The notes beneath the pieces were generated by a model. That model was not told where the DNA came from, did not search any database, and saw only the letters and a list, made by a program, of their open reading frames with translations. The position numbers and the translations under genes were made by a program. This document shows, piece after piece, positions 25,136 through 34,535 of a DNA stretch of 60,305 nucleotides. Each line of letters opens with the position of its first letter. Position 1 is the first letter of the stretch. The stretch is from DASZOC01 sp035550975 (GTDB lineage Bacteria > Actinomycetota > CADDZG01 > WHSQ01): contig DASZOC010000012.1 in the NCBI GenBank assembly GCA_035550975.1, positions 1 through 60,305 of the forward strand. The letters run 5' to 3'.

Positions 25136-25245
25136 TTCCTCCCAGTTCGGTAGCTGGGCGACCCCCGTGTGTGCCCCGAGGACCCCTGGCTTTGCGCCCC
25201 TGCGTTGCCGCAGGTTTGCCTTTTCGCTGGTGACCTTCCAGGTAT
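25136..25245 (-). promoter_or_regulatory. Candidate GEMM (c-di-GMP-I) riboswitch upstream of the CAP gene
   Basis: On the minus strand the leader contains GGCAAACC, a hairpin TGCG-GCAA-CGCA with a GNRA loop closed by CC/GG, then GGCGCAAAGCC, in the order and spacing of the GEMM-I aptamer. The distal P3 arm and the closing sequence (AGCTACCGA) are less canonical. CCCAG/CTGGG can pair right next to the AGGA ribosome binding site, and an upstream CCAG could compete for the same CTGG, giving a plausible translational switch. The ligand is inferred from these motifs only. Confidence 0.55.
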
Positions 25246-25352
25246 CGGCAAGGCCCCGCGACAGCTTTAGCCGAATAACTAGTCATTTCTGCTCACCTGC
25301 GGCGGCCGCAGCTTATCGAGCGAGTACGCGCCGCGGACGCGAAGGTGGGGGC

Positions 25353-26609
25353 GTGACGCTACCCAGCCTCCGAGACCACGACCCGCTCGACGAACGCGTT
25401 GAGCGGGTCGAGCGCGGGGTCGACGAGCGACGAGTGCCCCACGCCGGAGCCGAAGGACCGCTCGCGGGAGCGCGGGTCGCGATCAAGGATTGCTTCTTCC
25501 ACCGCGGGCGGACTCCCACGATGGGGTCGCGGGTCGGTCCGGCTCCCGGAGCAGGCCCCGCCCAGGCGATCGAGCGCATCGAAGCTGCCGGTGGGGTGGT
25601 CGCGGGCTACACCAACATGCACGAGTGGGCCGTCGGGGGGACGTCGGCGGTGACCGCTACAGGTCCCGTACGGAACCCGTGGGACCGGGATCTGGTCGCG
25701 GGCGGGTCCAGCGGTGGTTCCGCTGCAGCAGTGGCCGCGGGCATGGTGGATGCGGCGGTGGGGACGGATGCAGGTGGCTCGATCCGGATCCCGGCAGCTT
25801 GTTGCGGCGTCGTCGGATACAAGCCGTCGTTCGGGCTCGTCCCGACGACGGGTTACGTGTGTGACGGAGGTCCGACAGACCACGTCGGCGCGGTGGCGGG
25901 CAACACGCGTCGGGCCGCCGCTCTCGTGTCGGTGATGGCACGGACGACGGTCATTGAAGAGGTCGACACTCGGGCGTTGCGCGTCGGCGTCGCGACCGGA
26001 GGGATCGTCGACGACGTTGCGCCCGAGGTGGCCCGCGAGGTGGAAGCCGCGGTCGGCAGCCTCGGAGGGATCGTGGCAGAGATTGTCGCGGTTGACGCCG
26101 GTGATCTGGATGGCGCGGCGCGCGCCAACGGACGAGTGTTCCTCTCGTGGACCGCCGGCGTCGTGGGGTCGAAGCTCGACGACGAGGCCGCGTATTTCGA
26201 CCCCACGACCTACGAGTTGCTCGATCGCGCTCGCGGGTTCGGTCGCGACGGCATCGCACGGGCAGCGTCCGAACGACGGCGATGGCAACAGCGGTGGGCG
26301 GATCTCTTCACGGTGGTCGACGTCCTCGTGACGCCGACCCTGCCGGTCCTCGCTCCGCCGATCACGGCCGCCGAGGTCACCCTTCCATCCGGCCCGCGCG
26401 AGGTGAACTCTGCTCTCGGATCGCTCAACGGCGCGATGAACCTCAGCGGTGCGCCGTGCGTTTCGTTGCCGTGTGGTGAGGCAGGCTCGCTGACGGTCAA
26501 CATGTCGTTGACCGCGGCCCCGGGTCGCGACGCGACCGCGATCGCGTTGGGCGTCGCGTTCGAGGATGCAACCGAGCGGCGGTGGGTCGACCGTGTTGCG
26601 CCGCTATGA
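25353..26609 (+). CDS. Amidase signature (AS) family enzyme
   Basis: This 418-residue protein shows the AS catalytic triad: Lys45 (VAIKDC), cis-Ser119 in AGGSSGGSAAA and nucleophile Ser143 in GTDAGGSIRIP, with the 24-residue Ser-Ser spacing of the family. It hydrolyses an amide; the substrate is unknown. It is a little shorter than GatA, and no gatB or gatC is adjacent, so a tRNA amidotransferase role is unlikely. The GTG at 25353 has GGTGGGGG upstream. The last six bases overlap the convergent glnD gene. Confidence 0.88.
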   Translation: MTLPSLRDHDPLDERVERVERGVDERRVPHAGAEGPLAGARVAIKDCFFHRGRTPTMGSRVGPAPGAGPAQAIERIEAAGGVVAGYTNMHEWAVGGTSAVTATGPVRNPWDRDLVAGGSSGGSAAAVAAGMVDAAVGTDAGGSIRIPAACCGVVGYKPSFGLVPTTGYVCDGGPTDHVGAVAGNTRRAAALVSVMARTTVIEEVDTRALRVGVATGGIVDDVAPEVAREVEAAVGSLGGIVAEIVAVDAGDLDGAARANGRVFLSWTAGVVGSKLDDEAAYFDPTTYELLDRARGFGRDGIARAASERRRWQQRWADLFTVVDVLVTPTLPVLAPPITAAEVTLPSGPREVNSALGSLNGAMNLSGAPCVSLPCGEAGSLTVNMSLTAAPGRDATAIALGVAFEDATERRWVDRVAPL

Positions 26610-29081
26610 GAACAGACGCCTGACCCGGTGTTCGATAGAGCGTTTCGTTTCGGAAGCCTGGCCGTCGTTGAGCTTCTCGCCCCACGCCGAGCGCACGTAG
26701 AAGACGTCGACCACGCGTGAGCCGAGCGTGTCGATCTTGGCGACGTGGATGTCGAGGTCGAGCTCGGTCAATGCCGCCGTGATCGCCCACAGGAGGCCGA
26801 GGGCATCGGCGGCGCGCACCTCGATCACGGTCGAGTGTTCCGATTCCTCCTGCAGCACGCGGATGTCGGGATGGATGGCCGCAACGGGCCGATACTCCGC
26901 GACCTTCCTGTCGAGGCGCGCTTCCAGCGCGAGCCGCCCCGAGTACGCCGCACTCAGATCGTCGGTTACGTCGGCCCACGAGATGCCGTCGCGCGCGTCC
27001 ACGATGAACCGTTGCAGAGCGGCCCCGTCTGTAGTCGAGAAGGCGCTGGCGGTGCGTACGGAGACGCGGTGGAGCGCGAGAACGCCTGCGGTCCGTGCCA
27101 GCGTCCCGGGGCGGTCTTCGACACAGATCGTGAGGGAGATCTGGCCCGGCTCGGTCCCCGGATCGATCCGCTGCTTCACGTGACCAGAACGCGGTGGCGA
27201 TAGGAGGAGGCGGACATCGTCGGCCGCGTCGGGAACACTCGTCGACGCGAGGTAGGACGGAGGCAGTGTCGCTAGCACGGGCTCGACACGTCCCGCCAAC
27301 GCAGGCTCGTACGCCTCGATCTCGCGCGCACGCGCCGCGACATCGCTGCGAGCGGGCAGCTCACCGGTCTCCAGCGCCGTCATCACTTTCAGGTACAGAT
27401 CTCTCACGAGAGCGCCCTTCCAGTCGCTCCATCCCTCCGGACCGGTCGCACGGCCGTCGGCGACCGTCAGGAGGTACAGCATGCGGAGACGGCGCGGCGT
27501 GGCCACCGTCGCGGCCACGGTACCTATCACTGCGCCGTCGTCGAGGTCGCGGCGGGTCGCGGTGTCGACCAGCAGCAGGTGATGCCGAACGAGGAAACAG
27601 ACGTCGTCGGCGGTGTCGCGGTCGAGACCCATCCGCGCGCACGTGCGTTGCGCGATGCGTTCTCCCGCTACGGAGTGGTCCTCGCCCGAGCCTTTGCCGA
27701 CATCGTGCAACAGCGCGCCCAGGTACAGCGCGGTGAGATCCCCCGTCTCTGCCGCCGCGGCGGGACCGAGCGGATCCGACTCGGACACCGTCGCGTCGCG
27801 CGCGCACCGGACGGCGATGAACGAGTGGCCGTCGACCGTGTAACGGTGGTAGGGGTCGTATTGCGCGAGGCCACGCACGGCGAGCCACTCCGGCAACAGG
27901 ACCGCCCACCCGCGCACGTGATCGGTGATCTCCAGCGCCTCGGCCGCGTGGGGGCCACGCAACAGCGCCGCGAACGCGGCACGCATCTCCGCCGTCCAAC
28001 GCTCGATCGGCCCGCCCTCGAAGCAGCCCTCGAGCCACGTCAGGCTCGCCGGCGAGATCGTCCGGCCCGTCTCGGCAGCTGCTGCGAGTAGCTCGAGAGC
28101 GTCCTCGACCGGGTCGTCGTTGGCTCCATGGTCCGCATGCAGCTCCCCGTCCGCCAGTCGCACCGCGCGACTTACCTGCCGCGCCACTCCGGAGCGCCGC
28201 GGCCCCCCGAGGACGACCGCGGCCAGCTCACGCGCCGCGAGACCGGCGCGGTGCTCGACCGTGCGTGCGGTCGAGTGAACCTCCGCCATGAGCTCGTTCG
28301 GCCCGTCATCGTCGGTCAAACCCATGCGCCGCGCGACCGCCGGCTGCAGGTCGATGCGGATGCGGTCGGACTTCCTTTTCACCTCCGCATGAAGCGCTTC
28401 CCTCACCGCGAGCAACAGGTCGCCTGCGCCGGCCAGCGTGGGCACCTCGGCGTCGCGCCGGGTCACCCGCTCGAGCCAGAACAGGACGTGCAGGTCTCTC
28501 AACCCGCCGGCGTCGTCCTTCAGATCCGGCGCCAGGGCCCACCCGGCGCGATCGACGGTCGCATGCCGCTGCGCGGTCGCTTCCTGGATCCGCCGCACGA
28601 GCCGCGACCTCTCCTTGTGCAACCACCGCTGGTGTCGCTCGACGAGCTCTTCGAACGGTGCGGGATCCCCCGCGACGAAGCGCGCAGAGAGCAGCGCGGT
28701 CGCGTGGTCGAGATCCTGGCCCGACCGGTCTACCGCATCCTTCGGCGTCCGCACCGCGTGACCGACCTGGAACCCCGCGTCCCACAGCGGGTACAGCGTC
28801 CCGCGGAGCTTTGCCGGCGTCGCCTCGACGCGGGTGCCCAGCACGAAGAGAAGGTCGATATCGGAGTGAGGTGAGAGCTCGCCGCGCCCGTAGCCGCCGA
28901 CCGCGACGAGCGCGACCTTCGAGCCGCTACCGAACGTCTCGCCGACGAGCGATGCAAGCACTTCGTCTATCTGCTTGCTCCGTTCGCGCGCCGCCTCACC
29001 ACCTTCGTGCAGCCGCGTCGGCCGTGGCGTGCGGATGTCCAGAAGCGATGACGTCTCTTTGCCGGGCGAACCGTCTACCAT
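26604..29081 (-). CDS. glnD: Bifunctional PII uridylyltransferase / uridylyl-removing enzyme
   Basis: This 825-residue protein has the nucleotidyltransferase motif GGYGRGELSPHSDIDLLF (residues 62-79), a central HD phosphohydrolase domain (LLHDVGKGSGEDHS, about 450-465) and two C-terminal ACT domains (about 645 and 750). It modifies PII at Tyr51 in response to glutamine; in actinobacteria the enzyme can be an adenylyltransferase. ATG 29081 is chosen because GGAG lies 8 nt upstream; its start is only 11 bp from the divergent amidase start. It shares a strand with amtB-glnB but is separated from them by one opposite-strand gene. Confidence 0.93.
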   Translation of the reverse strand: MVDGSPGKETSSLLDIRTPRPTRLHEGGEAARERSKQIDEVLASLVGETFGSGSKVALVAVGGYGRGELSPHSDIDLLFVLGTRVEATPAKLRGTLYPLWDAGFQVGHAVRTPKDAVDRSGQDLDHATALLSARFVAGDPAPFEELVERHQRWLHKERSRLVRRIQEATAQRHATVDRAGWALAPDLKDDAGGLRDLHVLFWLERVTRRDAEVPTLAGAGDLLLAVREALHAEVKRKSDRIRIDLQPAVARRMGLTDDDGPNELMAEVHSTARTVEHRAGLAARELAAVVLGGPRRSGVARQVSRAVRLADGELHADHGANDDPVEDALELLAAAAETGRTISPASLTWLEGCFEGGPIERWTAEMRAAFAALLRGPHAAEALEITDHVRGWAVLLPEWLAVRGLAQYDPYHRYTVDGHSFIAVRCARDATVSESDPLGPAAAAETGDLTALYLGALLHDVGKGSGEDHSVAGERIAQRTCARMGLDRDTADDVCFLVRHHLLLVDTATRRDLDDGAVIGTVAATVATPRRLRMLYLLTVADGRATGPEGWSDWKGALVRDLYLKVMTALETGELPARSDVAARAREIEAYEPALAGRVEPVLATLPPSYLASTSVPDAADDVRLLLSPPRSGHVKQRIDPGTEPGQISLTICVEDRPGTLARTAGVLALHRVSVRTASAFSTTDGAALQRFIVDARDGISWADVTDDLSAAYSGRLALEARLDRKVAEYRPVAAIHPDIRVLQEESEHSTVIEVRAADALGLLWAITAALTELDLDIHVAKIDTLGSRVVDVFYVRSAWGEKLNDGQASETKRSIEHRVRRLFS

Positions 29082-29092
29082 CGTGAGACTCC

Positions 29093-30511
29093 ATGAGAAC
29101 GCGGGCTCTGGTTCGTATCGCAGTGATCGCATCGCTGGTGTCGGCGATGCTCGTCCCCGCGGTCGCGTCGCCGGCGCGGACGATCAAGGTCCCGGCCATG
29201 CTCGCGCGCAGCGCGCAGCTGACGACGTCGACGCCGAGGGAGCGCCTGCAGATCCTGCCCACGCACATCGCGTTCTCGTGGCGCGGTGACGAGGGCACGG
29301 GCGTGCGCTTCAGGACACGCTCGCTCGCCGGCGCCTACAGCCGGTGGCAGCGGGCGCCGGAGGCGCACGACGCGGAGCGCGGCGATCGCCACTTCTCCGG
29401 CGTCCTTGCGGTCGACCGCCCCGTGGTGGTCGAGTACGAGCCGATCCAGCCGCGCTGGTCGCGCATGAGCTCGGTCACCCTCGACTACATGAATGCTTCC
29501 GACGGGCCGCTGCGGACGATGACGATCCCGGCCGTAGCGAACGCGGCTGCGACCACGCCACACATAGTCACGCGAGCGGAATGGGGTGCAGACGAATCGT
29601 GGAAGCGAACCGGCGGCGGTTGCGCTCGGAAGTTCTACGACGTTCAGCAGCTGTTCGTCCATCACACCGCCGGAAGCAACAGAGATCCCGATCCCGCGGC
29701 GACCATGCGATCGATCTACTGGTACCACACGCAACGTCAGGGGTGGTGTGACCTCGGGTACAACTTCGTCGTCGCGCGCAACGGCACGATCTTCGAGGGA
29801 CGTTGGGCGCGTAAGTACGCGCCGTGGGAAGTGCACACGTCCGAGAACCTCGCCGGCCGCGCCGTGGCGGGTGCGCACGTAGCGGGCTATAACTCCGGCA
29901 GCGTGGGGGTCAGTGTCATGGGCAACTACGAGACCTCGCGTGTACCTGCCGCGGCTCGAACCGCGATAGTGGGGTTGCTCGGGTGGGAGGCCGACCGTCA
30001 CGACCTCGACCCGCAGGGCTCCCACGTGTACGTGAACCCGGAGACGGGCGCCGCTCGCGCGCTGAAGATCATCGCCGGGCATCGCAACGCCGGCAGCACC
30101 GCATGTCCGGGCGGATACCTCTACAGAGCTTTGCGACGGATCCGCCAAGACACCGCCGCCCTCGTCGGTGACGGCCGCTCGTCCACCGCGCTCGCACTGT
30201 CGGCTTCTCCTGCCTCCGTCCAACGCGGCCAGTCGGTCGAGCTCGTAGGGAGGCTGACCGACACGACCGGAGCATCGTTGGCGACCCGAACCGTGACGAT
30301 CTACCAGCGCCCGCGCCGCGGCGCGTGGTCCGTAGCGGGGCAGGTCGTCACGGGTATCGATGGCAGCTTCCGATCCAGTCTCAGCCCTGCGGTTACGACG
30401 GTGGTGCGGGCGGTCTACGACGGTGATCCCCAAACCTGGGGCTCGCAGAGCCGCAACGTGAAGATCATCGTGACGCCTGCGACCGCCTCGCCCACCGCGT
30501 CTCCTTCCTAG
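29093..30511 (+). CDS. Secreted N-acetylmuramoyl-L-alanine amidase (PGRP/amidase_2)
   Basis: This 472-residue protein has a signal peptide (MRTRALVRIAVIASLVSAML, cleavage near AVASPA), a variable N-terminal region, then an amidase_2/PGRP domain starting ITRAEWG-like (VTRAEWGADESW) with zinc ligands in FVHHTAGS and GHRNAGSTACPG. A C-terminal Ig-like domain of about 90 residues follows (SASPASVQRGQSVELVGRL). It cleaves the stem peptide from peptidoglycan. It sits between glnB and glnD on the opposite strand, with a four-base overlap on the right and 11 bases on the left. Its upstream signals must lie inside glnD. Confidence 0.9.
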   Translation: MRTRALVRIAVIASLVSAMLVPAVASPARTIKVPAMLARSAQLTTSTPRERLQILPTHIAFSWRGDEGTGVRFRTRSLAGAYSRWQRAPEAHDAERGDRHFSGVLAVDRPVVVEYEPIQPRWSRMSSVTLDYMNASDGPLRTMTIPAVANAAATTPHIVTRAEWGADESWKRTGGGCARKFYDVQQLFVHHTAGSNRDPDPAATMRSIYWYHTQRQGWCDLGYNFVVARNGTIFEGRWARKYAPWEVHTSENLAGRAVAGAHVAGYNSGSVGVSVMGNYETSRVPAAARTAIVGLLGWEADRHDLDPQGSHVYVNPETGAARALKIIAGHRNAGSTACPGGYLYRALRRIRQDTAALVGDGRSSTALALSASPASVQRGQSVELVGRLTDTTGASLATRTVTIYQRPRRGAWSVAGQVVTGIDGSFRSSLSPAVTTVVRAVYDGDPQTWGSQSRNVKIIVTPATASPTASPS

Positions 30512-30846
30512 AGCGCGTCCGCGCCTTTCTCCCCGGTGCGGATCCGAACCACCTGTTCCGCCGGCACGACCCACACCTTTCCGTCACCGATCGAATCTGT
30601 CTTCGCGGCCGTGACGATTGCCTTCACGATCTCGTCGACCTGATCGTCGTCGACCGCGATCTCGATCCGCGTCTTCGGAACGAAGTCCACTTGGTACTCG
30701 GCCCCCCTGTAGACCTCGGTATGACCGCGCTGGCGTCCGAAGCCGCGGGCATCCGAGACGGTCATGCCCTGTATCCCGAGTCCTTCGAGCGACTCCTTCA
30801 CCTCGTCGAGCTTGAAGGGCTTGATGATCGCGACGACGAGCTTCAT
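30508..30846 (-). CDS. glnB: Nitrogen regulatory protein PII
   Basis: This 112-residue PII protein has the T-loop segment QRGHTEVYRGAEYQVDF with the modifiable Tyr51, the B-loop TDSIGDGKVWV and the C-terminal VVRIRTGEKGADAL. It binds ATP/ADP and 2-oxoglutarate and regulates AmtB and nitrogen metabolism; GlnD nearby is its likely modifier. A strong AAGGAGGTGAGGC site inside amtB precedes the ATG, which overlaps the amtB stop (ATGA). It may be named glnB or glnK; the amtB linkage favours the GlnK role. Confidence 0.96.
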   Translation of the reverse strand: MKLVVAIIKPFKLDEVKESLEGLGIQGMTVSDARGFGRQRGHTEVYRGAEYQVDFVPKTRIEIAVDDDQVDEIVKAIVTAAKTDSIGDGKVWVVPAEQVVRIRTGEKGADAL

Positions 30847-32186
30847 GCCTCACCTCCTTGTGGGACCCGGACTGCGGTCGGGTGCGGCGCCTGGCTCGCG
30901 TGCACCGGCGCGGCCGAGTGCGTGATCGAGAGGCCAGAGCCCTCGGCCAGGGAGTAGCCGACCTCCTGATGCTGTGAGAGGTCGAGACCGGTGACTTCGT
31001 CTGTTTCGGCGACGCGCAGCCCGATGGTCGCGTCGACGAGCTTCGCGACCGCCATCGTGGCGACGAACGAGAAGATCAGTGTGACGCCGACCGCGATCAC
31101 CTGCTTGCCGAGCAGCGCGAAACCTCCTCCTGCCAGCAGGCCGTTGCCGGCGGACGCGTCGAGCCCCGAGATGGCGGCGGTCGCGAAGATGCCCGTCGCG
31201 AGCGCGCCCACGACGCCACCAACCAGGTGGACGCCCACCACGTCGAGTGAGTCGTCGTAGCCGAGGCGGAACTTCAACCCCACGGCCCACGAGCACACGA
31301 CGCCGCCGAGGAGACCGATCGCGATAGCGCCCATGGGGCCGACGAATCCGGAGGCCGGCGTGATCGCGACCAGACCTGCGACCGCGCCCGAAGCCACGCC
31401 CAGCGTCGTCGCCTTCCGGTCCTTGCGAGCCTCCGCGAGCGCCCATCCGCACGCTCCGGCGGCTGCGCCGAGGTTCGTCGCGAGGAACGCCGATGCCGCC
31501 AGCCCGTTGGCGCCGAGTGCGCTGCCGGCGTTGAACCCGAACCACCCGAACCACAGGATCCCCGCGCCCAAGATCGTCAGCGTCAGGTTGTGCGGCACGA
31601 ACGCCTCTTTGCCGAAGCCCCTGCGCTTGCCGATCACGAGGATGGCGGCCAGTGCCGCGACCCCGGCGTTGATATGCACGACGGTGCCGCCGGCGAAGTC
31701 CAGCGCGCCGAGCTTGAAGAGCCACCCTTCCGGGTGCCACACCCAGTGAGCGACGGGGGCGTAGACGAATACGAGCCAGATCGAGATGAACGCGATGTAG
31801 CCGGAGAACTTGATGCGCTCGGCGAACGCTCCGGCGATGAGCGCCGGCGTGATGATCGCGAACATCATCTGGAACAGTGCGAAGACGCTGTGCGGGATCG
31901 TCGCTCCGAGGCCCGCGGGATGCGGCGCGTCGCTGCTCACTCCTGAGAAGCCGAGGAAGTCGAGCTTGCCGAACAGACCTCCGACGGCATCGGGGCCGAA
32001 GGCGATCGTGTAGCCGACGAGCACCCACAGGATCGACATCGCGCCCATGGCGAAGAAGCTGTGCATCAGCGTGCCGAGCACGTTCTTGGACCGGACCATG
32101 CCGGCGTAGAACAGAGCGAGGCCCGGGGTCATGAAGAGCACCAGGGCCGATGATGCGAGTACCCAACCGGTATCGCCGGTATCCAT
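30843..32186 (-). CDS. amtB: Ammonium transporter
   Basis: This 447-residue Amt/Rh/MEP channel has about eleven helices, beginning GWVLASSALVLFMTPGLALFYAGM. It includes ADFAGGT-like LDFAGGTVVHINAGVAAL with the first pore histidine and DVVGVHLVGGVVGAL with the second. It imports ammonium and is gated by the PII protein encoded next. ATG 32186 with AAAGGATC upstream is preferred to a longer frame rich in charged residues. The last ~40 residues form a cytoplasmic tail. Confidence 0.95.
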   Translation of the reverse strand: MDTGDTGWVLASSALVLFMTPGLALFYAGMVRSKNVLGTLMHSFFAMGAMSILWVLVGYTIAFGPDAVGGLFGKLDFLGFSGVSSDAPHPAGLGATIPHSVFALFQMMFAIITPALIAGAFAERIKFSGYIAFISIWLVFVYAPVAHWVWHPEGWLFKLGALDFAGGTVVHINAGVAALAAILVIGKRRGFGKEAFVPHNLTLTILGAGILWFGWFGFNAGSALGANGLAASAFLATNLGAAAGACGWALAEARKDRKATTLGVASGAVAGLVAITPASGFVGPMGAIAIGLLGGVVCSWAVGLKFRLGYDDSLDVVGVHLVGGVVGALATGIFATAAISGLDASAGNGLLAGGGFALLGKQVIAVGVTLIFSFVATMAVAKLVDATIGLRVAETDEVTGLDLSQHQEVGYSLAEGSGLSITHSAAPVHASQAPHPTAVRVPQGGEA

Positions 32187-32380
32187 CTGGATCCTTTCCC
32201 TCTGCAGGGGCACCCGCGTTGGCACCCTCGTTCCGACTGTTGGAGTAGGTCTACGGAGAGGGTGTTTCCGCTGTGTTTCGCATCGGTTTCTCGGCAGTTA
32301 AAGGTTCTCCACAGCCCATCGACGTCGTTGCGTGTGCACGCGGGGAGACAGGTGACGGAACGTCCCGGGGGCATTGGGGT

Positions 32381-32403
32381 CCCGCCGGTTTACTGGAGGC
32401 GGG
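32381..32403 (-). terminator. Weak hairpin after pgl
   Basis: CCCGCC (32381-32386) pairs with GGCGGG (32398-32403) across an 11 nt loop, a few bases past the pgl stop on the minus strand. No T run follows. The rest of the 220 bp gap to amtB shows no gene and presumably carries the amtB promoter. Confidence 0.35.
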
Positions 32404-32406
32404 TCG

Positions 32407-33066
32407 TCATAGCTTCGAGGCGGCCGGTTCGTCGAGCCACAGGACGGCGTCTTCGTGGTGGGTGAGCAGGCGAGCCGGGCATGTGTCCGGCGTCTCGTTG
32501 CCGGCGACGATGCGCGCTACCGCTTCCGCCTTGCCCGCACCGGTCGCCACCAGCCGGATCGTGCGTGCGCTGAGTACCGCCGTTGGTGTGAGCGTGAGAC
32601 CCATGAGGCCGTCGGGACGAGCGACTGCGGCACAGTAGTTCGGCTCGTCCAGCGCCGGCGACCCCGGGAACAACGCGCAGATATGGCAGTCGGCGCCTAC
32701 CCCGAGGACGGCGAACGCGGGGCGCTGGGCGATCGTCTCCTGGATCTGGTCGTGGTAGCGGAGGGCACCCTGTCCGGGGTCGAGGTCGCCCCGCATCCGC
32801 TGCACTCGCGCCTGCGTCCGCCGCAGGAGCAGCTCCATCGCCATCTTGAAGTTGCTCGCCTCGTGGTCCGGCGGCACGCATCGCTCGTCGGAGAACAGCA
32901 CCTCGAGGGCGCGCCATGGCTCCGGGTCCAGCACGGGATACACCTGCGCGATCGTCGACCCGCCGGTGACGATGACGCTGCCGCTGACCGGCAGCGCCCC
33001 GGTTATGCGCGCCGCGACGTCCCGAGCGTACGTTTCCGGCGGGAACACCTCGTAGGAGAAGGTCAT
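32407..33066 (-). CDS. pgl: 6-phosphogluconolactonase
   Basis: This 219-residue protein follows the glucosamine-6-phosphate isomerase/6-phosphogluconolactonase fold (VTGGSTIAQVYPVL, FSDERCVPPDHEASNF). It hydrolyses the lactone made by Zwf in the oxidative pentose phosphate pathway. The usual catalytic segment GxDGHxASLFPG is here GADCHICALFPG, so Asp and His are kept but neighbours differ. The ATG overlaps the zwf stop (ATGA). No opcA or gnd is nearby. Confidence 0.88.
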   Translation of the reverse strand: MTFSYEVFPPETYARDVAARITGALPVSGSVIVTGGSTIAQVYPVLDPEPWRALEVLFSDERCVPPDHEASNFKMAMELLLRRTQARVQRMRGDLDPGQGALRYHDQIQETIAQRPAFAVLGVGADCHICALFPGSPALDEPNYCAAVARPDGLMGLTLTPTAVLSARTIRLVATGAGKAEAVARIVAGNETPDTCPARLLTHHEDAVLWLDEPAASKL

Positions 33067-34535
33067 CCCGTCGCCGGGACGCGCCACTCGCGGCCCCCGC
33101 GGGCGATCAGCTCGTCGGCTGCCGGCGGTCCCCACTCGCCCCGCGCGTACGTGCCGGGGCGCCCGCCGCGCTCCCAGTGCTCGAGCATCGGCGCGACGAT
33201 CTGCCACGCTTGCTCGATCTCGTCGGAGCGTGTGAACAGCGTCGCGTCGCCGTGCATGCAGTCGAGCAAAAGACGCTCGTACGCCTCGGGAGTGCCGGAC
33301 CCGAAATCCGTCTCGTAGTCGAAGTCCATGTCGACCGTTGCGACGTTGACCTCCGGCCCCGGAACCTTCGTGCCGAAACGCAGCGAGATCCCTTCGTCGG
33401 GCTGCACCCGGATGACCAAGACATTGGGATCGAGCTCTTCTACCGCGGTCTTCGCGAATAGCAGGTGAGGGACCCTCTGGAAGTGGATCGCGACCTCGGT
33501 CGCCTTCGCCGGCAACCGCTTGCCGGTTCGAACGAAGAACGGAACGCCGGCCCAGCGCCAGTTGTCGACCGCGAGCTCCATCGCGACGAAGGTCTCGGTC
33601 GACGAGCTCGCATCGACGCCGTCCTCGTCCCGGTAGCCGGTGTACTGCCCGCGGGCAACGACGTCGCCGCACTCATTCGGGTCCCACCGTCGTACCGCCC
33701 GCAGGACCTGGACCTTCTCGTTGCGGATGGCGTCGGCGTCCCACGACACCGGCGGCTCCATCGCGACCAATGAGAGTAGCTGCAGCAGATGGTTCTGCCC
33801 GACATCGCGCAACGCACCCGTCTGCTCGTAGAACGCCGCTCGGTCCTCCACGCCGATGTCCTCGGCGACGGTGATCTGCACGTGGTCGACGTACCTGCGA
33901 TTCCAGATCGGCTCGAAGATCGCGTTCGCGAAGCGGAAGACCAGCAGGTTCTGGACCGTCTCCTTCCCGAGGTAGTGGTCGATCCGGAAGATCTGGTCCT
34001 CCGAGAAATACGACGCGAGCGTCGCGTTGAGGTGCCGCGCCGACTCCAGGTCGTGGCCGAATGGCTTCTCGACGATCAACCGGTGCCACCCCGACGTGTC
34101 CAACAGGCCGCTCTTCCCGATCCCCTCAGCGATCGGCGCGAAGAACCGTGGCAGGGTCGCGAGGTACCAGACGCGGTTGCCGTTCGTTCCGTGGGTGTCG
34201 TCGATCTCGTCGAGCTTTGTCCGGAGGTCGCTCCACACTGCATCGTCGGTGACATCGCCGCGAACGTAGAAGACATGGCGCGCGAAGCCCTGCCACACTT
34301 CGTCCGTAGGGGAGCGGCGCGAATGGTCCCGCACGTCACTTTCGAGGGAATCGGCGAACTGGTCGTCCGTATACGTGGTGCGGGCCGTGCCGAGGACGCA
34401 GGTGTCGTCGGGTATCAGACCTTCCACGCGCAGGTTGTAGAGAGCGGGCGCGAGCTTCCGTCCCGTCAGGTCCCCCGACGCGCCGAAGATCACGACGACG
34501 CTCGCGTCCGGCCCCTTCATCTGCTTCACGGTCAC
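33063..34535 (-). CDS. zwf: Glucose-6-phosphate 1-dehydrogenase
   Basis: This 490-residue enzyme has the nucleotide-binding GASGDLTGRKL, the EKPFG segment and the active-site RIDHYLGKE. It oxidises glucose-6-phosphate to 6-phosphogluconolactone with reduction of NAD(P)+. It starts with GTG overlapping the stop of the hydrolase gene upstream (GTGA), and its own stop overlaps pgl. This places zwf-pgl in an operon of unusual composition behind an acyl-CoA ligase and a hydrolase. Confidence 0.96.
   Translation of the reverse strand: MTVKQMKGPDASVVVIFGASGDLTGRKLAPALYNLRVEGLIPDDTCVLGTARTTYTDDQFADSLESDVRDHSRRSPTDEVWQGFARHVFYVRGDVTDDAVWSDLRTKLDEIDDTHGTNGNRVWYLATLPRFFAPIAEGIGKSGLLDTSGWHRLIVEKPFGHDLESARHLNATLASYFSEDQIFRIDHYLGKETVQNLLVFRFANAIFEPIWNRRYVDHVQITVAEDIGVEDRAAFYEQTGALRDVGQNHLLQLLSLVAMEPPVSWDADAIRNEKVQVLRAVRRWDPNECGDVVARGQYTGYRDEDGVDASSSTETFVAMELAVDNWRWAGVPFFVRTGKRLPAKATEVAIHFQRVPHLLFAKTAVEELDPNVLVIRVQPDEGISLRFGTKVPGPEVNVATVDMDFDYETDFGSGTPEAYERLLLDCMHGDATLFTRSDEIEQAWQIVAPMLEHWERGGRPGTYARGEWGPPAADELIARGGREWRVPATG

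Noticed and set aside
32226..32406. Small gene in the gap between amtB and pgl
   Set aside because: Short frames there have no ribosome binding site or family features; the gap looks like a promoter region and a weak hairpin.
32407..33672. Longer pgl reading frame starting at 33672
   Set aside because: The extra 202 residues are Arg-rich and overlap zwf; ATG 33066 overlaps the zwf stop in the usual coupled way.
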